A DNA stretch of 13,824 nt. Source: a bacterium (lineage in GTDB: Bacteria; Spirochaetota; UBA4802; UBA5550). The DNA is taken from NCBI GenBank assembly GCA_024224995.1, contig JAAENB010000436.1, positions 1 to 13,824 of the forward strand, read 5' to 3'. Positions 8,601 to 13,824 of this stretch are shown here, piece by piece. A program made the position numbers and the translations under genes. How positions within the stretch are numbered: position 1 is the stretch's first letter; each line of letters starts with the position of its first letter. A model generated the notes under the pieces. That model searched no databases. It saw only the letters and a program-made list of their open reading frames with translations, and was not told the DNA's origin.

Positions 8601-9054
8601 CATTGGTGAGCTTGATGCGATTAATCATTTTCTCACCGGTGTGATGCTGCGGTTCAAAAAAAATGCAGTGGAATACGTAAACGCCGCTCATCCCGATATT
8701 TTTATCCGTTCCCGGGAGGGAGTCTCCTCTGCCATGACCAGGGCAAATAAAGAAATTGCCGGGGGACTTCTTGGTTTTTCTATTGTGAGAGATCCGGCTG
8801 AATCGCTTTCCTTTGAAATCAACAAAGGAGATTATATTTTGTTATATTCGGACTGCCTGCTGGAATCGATAAAGGATGATGAGGACTATGGCAAAAAGAG
8901 GATCGCCGAAGCTTTTAGTAAGGCATCTGCGGGTTCAGCCCAGGAGGTTCTCGATTTTATCCTTGATGATTTTTTCCGTTTTTTAGGAATAAACAAGGAC
9001 TCCTCAAAAGCGCTAAAAGATGATTTGACTGTGATCCTTTTGAAGAGATTATGA
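5659..9054 (+). CDS. Hybrid 7TMR-DISM sensor histidine kinase with receiver and SpoIIE/PP2C phosphatase output
   Basis: This 1131-residue envelope signalling protein has a complete set of domains. A lipobox-type signal peptide (LALTAC, Cys20) is followed by an extracytoplasmic galactose-binding-like sensor region (about 33-195, with NLDGEWEFYW). Seven hydrophobic segments (about 203-405) form the 7TMR-DISM membrane module. Next come HisKA with SHELRTPLHG (phospho-acceptor His441) and HATPase_c with an N-box near Asn559, DSGIG (591-595) and GGTGIGLAI (620-628). The receiver has an acidic pocket at 721-723, phospho-acceptor Asp766, Thr796 and Lys818. A coiled coil (about 838-885) leads to the PP2C/SpoIIE domain with GDFYDF (920-925), FDVSGHG (938-944) and a terminal DDLTV. 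All catalytic residues appear intact. The likely role is ligand-controlled phosphorelay that switches a serine phosphatase acting on an anti-anti-sigma-type partner. No such partner lies in the window. The gene has its own promoter and probably forms a single-gene transcript. Confidence 0.93.
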   Translation: MKNKIRIFIGIWLLLALTACGNTGEIQPQAKKGVLDLRKWDLVKDGPVNLDGEWEFYWEKLLKSADFSEERVPEKSGYISLPCPWNGYETGGKKLSEDGFATYRLIVLLKNTEVPLALKAGAIDTASVLYINGKKLASVGLVGTSKDQMKPHFLDNIVDIIPSNERYEVILHVSNYFDRRGGSARPHWIGMKEDIQRMRELNVYSSLFLFGSLLVMCLYHIGLFILRNNDRASLYFGLFCISIATREIFLGDRILFNVFPGISFNLELSMNSGLTFLGIAFLAMFLSSLFPREIPKVFTRIMQIICFPSAIAVFFIPVKAVSFTFVPLQVIILLSSAYMLIMLFVAFYRKRESSLILLLGFLIFFLTILNDILHNSHIIQTWFMASLGLFIFIFFQAYLIAARFSKVFFSVEKLSIDLERKNMRLLEMDRVKDEFLANTSHELRTPLHGIIGLSDSLVDGASGSLSEKVKQDLGLISLSGRRLASLVNDILDFSKLKNRELNLSLKPVDLAMAIDAIITLSLPLTGSKKIELKNSVKHLPPVLVDENRLQQILMNLLGNGIKFTESGFVDISAKYLENDTGNGFVEVSVTDSGIGIPPEKHEMIFEYFEQADGSVEREHGGTGIGLAITKKLVELHGGSIAVESETGKGASFIFTLPAATLETGEKADTAKVLSAVLPLNDLPNIQDFKPETGITKQVFRYEEMSVMEGDSAPKIVVFAVDDDPVNLQVISNQFPFVNVAVVTASTGKEALHQIKIQGKPDIILLDIMMPGMSGYEVCREIRKIYRPIEMPVILLTAKNRAEDIQAGFSAGANDYIIKPFVKEETLSRVRFHLALSRYWKSLNNTKQELEELNENLETMVDDRTNELKQALEELELASRIQARDMSMAVNVQKNYLPQQAPFTKEWDVAYAFHPMVGISGDFYDFYMQEDRLAGLSLFDVSGHGIASGLIAMIAKSNLFKNFIPRMDAPLENVMESFNDDLIGELDAINHFLTGVMLRFKKNAVEYVNAAHPDIFIRSREGVSSAMTRANKEIAGGLLGFSIVRDPAESLSFEINKGDYILLYSDCLLESIKDDEDYGKKRIAEAFSKASAGSAQEVLDFILDDFFRFLGINKDSSKALKDDLTVILLKRL

Positions 9055-9075
9055 GAGGGCCTTGCCGGCCCTCTC
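9053..9075. terminator. Strong hairpin between convergent genes, overlapping the kinase stop codon
   Basis: GAGAGGGCC (9053-9061) pairs perfectly with GGCCCTCTC (9067-9075) around a 5-base loop. The stem begins within the kinase TGA. The convergent deacetylase gene ends at 9092, only 37 bp from the kinase stop, so the hairpin can act on both transcripts. No U-tract follows on either strand, so classic intrinsic termination is uncertain; a 3'-end stabiliser or roadblock is an alternative. Confidence 0.6.
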
Positions 9076-9091
9076 GTGCCCATGCTGCGGC

Positions 9092-10789
9092 TTATATTTT
9101 ATAAATTGTTATATCGTCGAAAGAGACGCTGCTTCCCCGGTTTCTTAATCCAAAAGAACCTTCTTCTAACCGAATCCTGTTATCAATCAGCACATCCCGG
9201 TTGTCTACCCGGTAAAGAATTTTTTCCCCTACCAGGTATATTTCAAAATCATGCCATCCGTCAACAGGAATCTCCGCGGGCATTGACGATATCACCCTGT
9301 CGGGCCATGCCCAGGGTTGAGTTGTTTCATCCCGGGTTTTCCATTGATCCCATAATAGTACATGATTTGTCCGGAAATCGGAAATTGAGCTATGATTATC
9401 CAGCACATAATAGATGCCGTTATTTTCTCCCGGCAGCACTGTTTGGGCGCGTACAAAAAACGAAGCAAAACTGTTACTGGTATTTTGCTCTCCATTACCA
9501 ATAATGTTAAAACGCCCGGTAATTTTGATATCTTTTAATCCGGGTCTATCGAGAACTATTTTTGAGATGTCACTACTGCCCAGGAGCGTTCCGTTTTCTA
9601 TATACCAATCACCTTCAACAATATTCCACCGTTCCAGCTGGTCATTCGATTCAAAATCAAATTCTTCAATTTTTTTCGGTATAAAAGAACCCGTATCAAT
9701 AACTGCTTTTTCAAACTTCACCCGCCGGTCCTGTAGACCCATGGTGTACATCAAAAACCTGCCTTCGTCATCGGTTTGGGTCTTCAGGTAATAATGCTGC
9801 TTCCCTTTTGTTATTTTAACCAGGTCCCAATCGTCGGGAAAGTTTGTGCGAACGGAGAGCGTTGTTTTTTTTATGAATGGTTTCAGTGCTTTAGTCGCCC
9901 TGAGCCCTAATCCTCCATACCCCGATGTTATTTTTACAGAATCACGCAGGTCATTATACGCGGCTATTTCTCTCATGGGCGCGACCCACAATATATCTCG
10001 TTTTTGGTGCAGCACTTCCAGGTATTCTTTGAACTCCGCCAGGGAAATGGGTAAAAAATCTTTTTCCACACCATGAAACATAGTGGTAAACCATCCATTT
10101 GTTTCAATGGCTGTATCAATTTTTTCTTTTAAAGTATCTATCCCGGAATAGACATAAAATAAGGAATCTGTTGGCACCAGGGTGCTTATCCATAGATAGT
10201 TTCTTTTTACAATTTTATTTGTTTGTTCATCCATATCCAGCCAGGGATAGCGGAACGTTGTTACCGTATTTTTTCCAATGAGCCTTTCAATCACCTTTTT
10301 GGATTCAAGAATTTCAAACAGCAGCTCCCTTCGGCTGACCTTTGTGAGATATTGATGAGAGTATGAATGACTGCCGATTTCATGACCCTGCAAATGGAGT
10401 TCTTTTATGTTGCGGGCGATTGTAGGTTTTATCATTCTATCATTCACCCATTGCGCCACGACAAAGAATGTGCCGCGAAAACCGTATTTTCTCATCTCGG
10501 GAACAGCAACGGTATATTGGCTCAATAAATTATCGTCAAACGTTATGCTCATTGCCGCCTTTTTACCGTCACGCCATTTTAACACAGTAGTATTTCCGGC
10601 GATATCATATGATTGATCAAAACAGGAACCAGCTTCATTGTTTATACTGTCAACATAATAATACTTAAAATCTCCTGTTTCCATTGCCCGGTTTTCTTCA
10701 GTATTCCGGTCCTCACACCCAGCCAGGGCTATGCCAAAAAACAGCATTGCCGTTAAGATGGTACATTTTTTAAAAATCTTGTTTTTCAT
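9092..10789 (-). CDS. Polysaccharide deacetylase lipoprotein with C-terminal concanavalin-like domain
   Basis: This 565-residue secreted lipoprotein (lipobox LAGC, Cys25) carries a NodB-type deacetylase domain at about 75-280. The metal and catalytic signatures are visible: SITFDD with Asp85/Asp86, HEIGSHSYSH with His141 and His145, and RYPW at 180-183. A histidine in MFHG (His239) marks the later motif. It probably removes acetyl groups from an N- or O-acetylated cell-surface or extracellular polysaccharide. Residues about 375-565 form a second domain resembling the DUF1080/LamG-like concanavalin fold (FDFESNDQLERWNIVEGDWY, ending GLRNRGSSVSFDDI), likely for glycan binding. Between them, residues about 285-370 look like a beta-rich linker. 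The ATG at 10789 has GGAG 7 bases upstream. The gene is convergent with the sensor kinase and divergent from the ATPase-like gene. The substrate cannot be read from the sequence. Confidence 0.88.
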   Translation of the reverse strand: MKNKIFKKCTILTAMLFFGIALAGCEDRNTEENRAMETGDFKYYYVDSINNEAGSCFDQSYDIAGNTTVLKWRDGKKAAMSITFDDNLLSQYTVAVPEMRKYGFRGTFFVVAQWVNDRMIKPTIARNIKELHLQGHEIGSHSYSHQYLTKVSRRELLFEILESKKVIERLIGKNTVTTFRYPWLDMDEQTNKIVKRNYLWISTLVPTDSLFYVYSGIDTLKEKIDTAIETNGWFTTMFHGVEKDFLPISLAEFKEYLEVLHQKRDILWVAPMREIAAYNDLRDSVKITSGYGGLGLRATKALKPFIKKTTLSVRTNFPDDWDLVKITKGKQHYYLKTQTDDEGRFLMYTMGLQDRRVKFEKAVIDTGSFIPKKIEEFDFESNDQLERWNIVEGDWYIENGTLLGSSDISKIVLDRPGLKDIKITGRFNIIGNGEQNTSNSFASFFVRAQTVLPGENNGIYYVLDNHSSISDFRTNHVLLWDQWKTRDETTQPWAWPDRVISSMPAEIPVDGWHDFEIYLVGEKILYRVDNRDVLIDNRIRLEEGSFGLRNRGSSVSFDDITIYKI

Positions 10790-10819
10790 ATTTTTTCTCC
10801 AGATAAATATTTATTGGAT

Positions 10820-10849
10820 AGTCTATTTGACACTCTACAAAACCGTCAA
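10820..10849 (-). promoter_or_regulatory. Candidate deacetylase promoter
   Basis: On the minus strand TTGACG (10849-10844) and TAGACT (10825-10820) are separated by 18 bases. Matches are 5/6 and 4/6 to the sigma-70 consensus. It lies about 30 bases before the deacetylase ATG. Confidence 0.4.
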
Positions 10850-10866
10850 TACTTATTGGTAAATAT

Positions 10867-10882
10867 TATAAAAATTTTTATA
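10867..10882. repeat. 16-bp AT-only palindrome
   Basis: TATAAAAATTTTTATA is a perfect palindrome upstream of the deacetylase promoter. It is a candidate binding site for a nucleoid protein or regulator, or an UP-like element. Confidence 0.5.
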
Positions 10883-10953
10883 GAACCGTCCAGATGGAAT
10901 GCTAAGTCAAATGCCGGGGCTATTATTTAAAAAAAATCCTCAGATCTCCCATT

Positions 10954-10970
10954 CTGGCACAAAACGTGCG
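10954..10970 (+). promoter_or_regulatory. Sigma-54-like -24/-12 element
   Basis: CTGGCACAAAACGTGCG matches the RpoN consensus with TGGCAC at -24 and GC at -12 in exact spacing (12 bases from GG to GC). The bases before the -12 GC (GT rather than TT) and after it (G) deviate. It points toward the ATPase-like gene, whose ATG lies 126 bases further on. A chance match is possible. Confidence 0.35.
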
Positions 10971-11041
10971 TAATATATTATTAGTGTCGGCATTCCTGTT
11001 CCAACAATATTTCATTCAAAAAGTTACTTTCTTGACAAAAT

Positions 11042-11060
11042 GTTTTTGCAATGCAAAAAC
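11042..11060. promoter_or_regulatory. Perfect operator-like palindrome before the ATPase-like gene
   Basis: GTTTTTGCAATGCAAAAAC is two 9-base perfect inverted arms around one base. It lies between a perfect TTGACA (11032-11037) and TATAAA (11062-11067). The 24-base gap between those hexamers is too long for a normal promoter, so which of them is used is unclear, but a regulator bound here would occlude the promoter. Confidence 0.6.
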
Positions 11061-11095
11061 GTATAAATAACGATTTAGATTGGATGGAGCCTTAA

Positions 11096-12832
11096 ATGCC
11101 CAAATTAATCCCCTATGGCATTAGTAATTTTGCCAAGTTGGTTGAAGGATATTATTATATCGACAAAACCGCCTATATTGAAAAATTAGAGCGCACTGAT
11201 ACTCCAATTTTCCTGCGCCCCCGGAGGTTTGGAAAGTCCCTTTTCACTGAAATGCTGAGATGGTATTACGATATTAAAGCAAAAGATAAATTCGATGCTC
11301 TGTTTTCCAATCTGTATATTGGAAAAAATCCAACTCCCCGGAGAAACTCTTATTTTTTCCTGGCCCTTGATTTTTCCGGCATGAGCGATTATTCCCATAC
11401 TGATAAGGATTTTGCAAAAAAACAGTTCGATTCAAAAATAATAACAACACTAATAAATTTTATTCAATATTATTCACAGGAATTGAGTATTGATGATAAT
11501 TATATCACCTCATATAAAAATGATCATAACGATAACGCTTCTAACGCTCTTTTAACTGTTGTTAATTTAGTAAATAGAGTTGATGGAAAAATGTATATCG
11601 CAATTGATGAATACGATGCCATGACAAACGCAATGGCAATTCATTATATCCACGCACCGGAAGAGGACAATGAATATCTCAATATCACCAGGAAAGGCGG
11701 TTTTTTCAGATCATTTTTTGAAACCATAAAATCCGGTACAAAATCTGCTGTAGACAAGGTCTATATCACCGGAATTCTTCCCATTACGATTTCCGACATG
11801 AACAGCGGGTTTAATATCGCGAAATGGATAACTCACGACGAAACGTATATTAATATGCTTGGCATTACGGAAAGTGAAATAGATACTTTACTTGATGATA
11901 TCTATAATGATTATACAAGCATTAAAATTCCAAAAACCGAAGCCAAACGGTATTTGTCTCAATATTATGACGGGTATAGATTTTCCCGGAATGCCGAAAG
12001 AGTTTACAACCCCATGATGACCATGTATTTTCTTGATGAACTGGTGAACCATAATACGATACCTGACATTCTTGCCGATCAGAACATCAGGATACAATAC
12101 AACCAGGTGGCGTATATTTTTGGCAACAATAATCAAAAACGTGATGAAGTGCTTCTTGAAATCACCGAAAGAAAAGCTCTCGATTTTTCCGTTGATCCCA
12201 AACGGCAGTTTGATTTAAGAGATTATAAAAGTGGAAAATATATCAATGAATGTTTGTATCACCTGGGGCTTTTAACATACGGCAGCAGAACCGATGAATT
12301 TGTTGTTCCAAATATAGTTACCTATGAAATGATCCTTAGCTATTTTGAAGAAATAAAAGATTTTGATATTCCGGAAAGAGATATTAATTCCCCGGTTATT
12401 GCTTTTAAACGGAGCGGTGACATAGCAGCTTTCATCGAATCTTTTTTTAATGAAGTTATACAAAAGTTTCCCGGTGACTTTTTTAAAGACGTAAATGAAA
12501 GCTTTTACCGGGGCTTGCTGTTCCATGTACTGTATTACTATCTGCCAAAAGATACGTATGAAGTTCTGCCGGAATTCCCTACCGGTCACGGCCAGGTAGA
12601 TGTCATGGTGAGAACCCTGCCGGGAGCCGATGTTGATGCTTCCTTTGAATACCTCATCGAAATTAAACGAGTTCCCAAAAGTGCTTCTGACGCGGTATTT
12701 GAATCAAAATTCAACGAAGGAAAAACGCAGGTTAAAAAATATCAAACCGGTGATTATAAAGATTTTACCGCAGTTGCCGTATGTTTTCGCGGGAACATGG
12801 ATTATAAAATGATAATTATGGATGGTGTGTAG
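11096..12832 (+). CDS. AAA-ATPase-like / PD-(D/E)XK nuclease family protein
   Basis: The 578-residue protein matches the AAA-ATPase_like (PF09820) plus PDDEXK_9 (PF08011) architecture. The opening IPYGISNFAKLVEGYYYIDKT is characteristic. A short P-loop RPRRFGKSLF (41-50) and Walker B IAIDEYD (168-174) form the ATPase, with the sensor-like TGILPITISDMNSGFN at 225-240. The C-terminal region (about 490-560) has the nuclease-like core: Asp502 in GQVDVMV, Glu522-Ile-Lys524 in YLIEIK, and the helix with QVKKYQ. Glycines are reduced in the P-loop compared with classic AAA proteins, as is usual for this family. Its function is not established; members are often multicopy and are suspected of mobile-element or defence roles. 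GGAG (11086-11089) lies 6 bases before the ATG. It is transcribed divergently from the deacetylase. Confidence 0.9.
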   Translation: MPKLIPYGISNFAKLVEGYYYIDKTAYIEKLERTDTPIFLRPRRFGKSLFTEMLRWYYDIKAKDKFDALFSNLYIGKNPTPRRNSYFFLALDFSGMSDYSHTDKDFAKKQFDSKIITTLINFIQYYSQELSIDDNYITSYKNDHNDNASNALLTVVNLVNRVDGKMYIAIDEYDAMTNAMAIHYIHAPEEDNEYLNITRKGGFFRSFFETIKSGTKSAVDKVYITGILPITISDMNSGFNIAKWITHDETYINMLGITESEIDTLLDDIYNDYTSIKIPKTEAKRYLSQYYDGYRFSRNAERVYNPMMTMYFLDELVNHNTIPDILADQNIRIQYNQVAYIFGNNNQKRDEVLLEITERKALDFSVDPKRQFDLRDYKSGKYINECLYHLGLLTYGSRTDEFVVPNIVTYEMILSYFEEIKDFDIPERDINSPVIAFKRSGDIAAFIESFFNEVIQKFPGDFFKDVNESFYRGLLFHVLYYYLPKDTYEVLPEFPTGHGQVDVMVRTLPGADVDASFEYLIEIKRVPKSASDAVFESKFNEGKTQVKKYQTGDYKDFTAVAVCFRGNMDYKMIIMDGV

Positions 12833-12858
12833 GGGAGAGGCATGCCTCACCCCTACAC
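12827..12858. terminator. Hairpin between convergent genes, overlapping the ATPase-like stop codon
   Basis: GTGTAGGGG (12827-12835) pairs with CCCCTACAC (12850-12858), then after one A-A mismatch GAGG pairs with CCTC around a CATG loop. The ATPase-like TAG (12830-12832) is inside the left arm. The convergent discoidin-repeat gene ends at 12887. No U-tract follows on either strand, as at 9053-9075. Confidence 0.6.
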
Positions 12859-12886
12859 CAAACCAATCGTCTATTTAAAAAAATCT

Positions 12887-13824
12887 CTAATCAACAGAAA
12901 TCCCAAAAACCTCGATTTCCGAGAGTCCCGTATTACTTCCTGTTGCTTCATCAACAACCAGTTTCACCCATTTAATCTCCCGGGATGGGAAATTAACAAT
13001 ATACCCGCCCCCGCTATTGGGAAGCGTGCCAACGCTGACTGAACTGCCGTCACTAAACAGAAGGGTGCCGCTGATAATATTATCAACGAAATTTGGCCGG
13101 TCATAGAGAATAACCGAATCCACACTAAAGGTCCGCTCCCACTCAAGGGTAATCCAGGCACCGGCGGTTTCACTCCGGGTAGACCATTCCCTGAAATAGT
13201 CTCCGGGATAACTGTCTTTCTCTTCATCAATGGCTTTTATCCCGGCCTGGTCCGAGCCCTCAGACGAGACCAGAACCCTTGAAAAAGGAGCAATATTCCC
13301 ATAGCCCTCCTCAAGAGGATAGCCAAAAACCTCCATCTCCGCAAGACCAATATTAGCGCCTTCAGCATCGGAAATATTCAGTTTAACCCAGCTTACTGTT
13401 TTAGCGTCAAACGCGACAGTATGAGCGGAACCGTCTTCGGGAAGAGAATCCACTTCAATGGTACTGCCGTCGGAGAATTCCAGGACAGCCCCGTTAATAT
13501 TCTCACGCGGGTTTGGCCTGTCGTATAATACAACAGAGTTAATAGTCCGGTTGACATTCCACGAAAGAGAAATCCAGGCACCGGAAACCTCATTTTGAGA
13601 AGCCCATTCCTCCCGGTAATTTTCGGGATACCCGCCGGTCTTTCCGTCTATCGCTTTAAGCCCGGTCTGGTAAGTACTGGTGTTTTCCGAAGAAACCGCG
13701 ACCGAAGCATCAGGAGCGATATTCTTCACGCGGGCCGGGTAAACCTCAAATTCAGAAATACCAACCTCAGACCCGGCCGCTTCATCAATCGTAAAACGGA
13801 CCGAATCAATTGTTTTTGGCGGAA
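12887..13824 (-). CDS. C-terminus of a protein with repeated discoidin (F5/8 type C)-like domains, 5' end outside window
   Basis: The frame stays open to the window edge. The GTG at 13729 has no role as a start, because upstream codons continue a third repeat (TIDSVRFTIDEAAGSEVGISEFEVY). About 312 residues are visible: the tail of one domain and two full copies of a 140-residue beta-sandwich unit. Each copy has NIAP, KAID, YP, EW, GAWI, VxLYDRPN, FSDGS, WVKL and a terminal GLxEMEVFG-type strand. This resembles the galactose-binding/F5/8 type C domains found C-terminal to extracellular carbohydrate-active enzymes and PIG-L-type deacetylases. The catalytic part, if any, lies beyond the window. 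The gene is convergent with the ATPase-like gene, 54 bp away. Carbohydrate or surface attachment is inferred from the fold family. Confidence 0.85.
   Translation of the reverse strand, partial: PPKTIDSVRFTIDEAAGSEVGISEFEVYPARVKNIAPDASVAVSSENTSTYQTGLKAIDGKTGGYPENYREEWASQNEVSGAWISLSWNVNRTINSVVLYDRPNPRENINGAVLEFSDGSTIEVDSLPEDGSAHTVAFDAKTVSWVKLNISDAEGANIGLAEMEVFGYPLEEGYGNIAPFSRVLVSSEGSDQAGIKAIDEEKDSYPGDYFREWSTRSETAGAWITLEWERTFSVDSVILYDRPNFVDNIISGTLLFSDGSSVSVGTLPNSGGGYIVNFPSREIKWVKLVVDEATGSNTGLSEIEVFGISVD
13151..13584 (-). repeat. 420-bp domain-duplication period in the discoidin-repeat gene
   Basis: The identical 14-mer AATCCAGGCACCGG at 13151-13164 and 13571-13584 sits exactly 420 bp (140 codons) apart, at the GAWI position of each domain. 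Surrounding DNA is diverged, so the duplication is not recent. Confidence 0.7.

Larger units (their letters stand above)
10790..11095. other. 306-bp divergent intergenic region
   Basis: No coding frame of interest is seen. The region serves two divergent genes and contains, in order: a Shine-Dalgarno site (10797-10800, minus), a candidate deacetylase promoter, two near-identical AATA(T/C)TTATTGG copies (10806-10817 and 10848-10859), and an AT palindrome (10867-10882). It then has a sigma-54-like element, a perfect 19-bp operator-like palindrome and a GGAG ribosome site (11086-11089, plus). Two alternative 7-bp inverted repeats share a right arm around 10988-10996 (left arms 10896-10902 and 10910-10916). 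Confidence 0.7.

Noticed and set aside
10896..10996. Riboswitch or attenuator formed by alternative inverted repeats
   Set aside because: Two 7-bp pairings share one arm, but the stems are short, far apart and match no riboswitch class I can recognise; noted only within the intergenic entry.
12887..13729. Complete discoidin gene starting at GTG 13729
   Set aside because: In-frame codons upstream to the window edge continue the same repeat family, so this is an internal valine codon of a longer protein.
1..13824. CRISPR array, tRNA, rRNA or insertion sequence
   Set aside because: No regularly spaced repeats with unique spacers, no cloverleaf with a conserved T-arm, and no transposase frame or terminal inverted repeats were seen.

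Overview
The window carries six protein-coding loci typical of a bacterium with a lipoprotein-rich envelope. Two proteins have lipobox signal peptides, one gene is a 7TMR-DISM sensor kinase ending in a SpoIIE-type phosphatase, and one is an AAA-ATPase-like/PD-(D/E)XK protein. KilA-N and discoidin-like domains are also present. This combination, and the style of the sensor N-terminus, suggests a Spirochaetota (Treponema-like) genome. That is inferred from family distribution; there is no rRNA or marker gene here to prove it. Start signals are ordinary bacterial ones (Shine-Dalgarno sites and sigma-70-like promoters), and both TGA and TAG serve as stops.

Layout: 1-157 is a short non-coding edge. 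158-4564 (-) is a 1468-residue fusion of a RelE/ParE-like domain, a complete superfamily 1 UvrD-type helicase and a very long TPR-like helical array. Just upstream on the same strand, 4656-5489 (-) is a full-length KilA-N gene interrupted by one in-frame amber codon. The promoter regions of these two genes share an 18/20-identical box placed over the -35 hexamer, so they are either co-regulated or flank a duplicated cassette. 5659-9054 (+) is an 1131-residue hybrid signalling lipoprotein running from sensor through 7TM, histidine kinase and receiver to PP2C phosphatase. 9092-10789 (-) is a secreted polysaccharide-deacetylase lipoprotein with a C-terminal concanavalin-like domain. A 306-bp divergent intergenic region (10790-11095) holds several palindromes and a sigma-54-like element. 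11096-12832 (+) is the AAA-ATPase-like/PD-(D/E)XK protein. 12887 to the window end (-) is the C-terminus of a protein with repeated 140-residue discoidin-like domains.

How the parts may fit: the deacetylase and the discoidin-repeat protein look like cell-surface carbohydrate functions, and the hybrid kinase looks like an envelope sensor that controls a cytoplasmic phosphatase output. The most unusual unit is the KilA-N gene with the RelE-UvrD-TPR gene. The pairing resembles a nucleic-acid-targeting defence or stress module, but no established system of this composition is known to me and the role is inference. The two longest plus-strand genes both end inside a strong hairpin that lacks a U-tract and lies between convergent genes.
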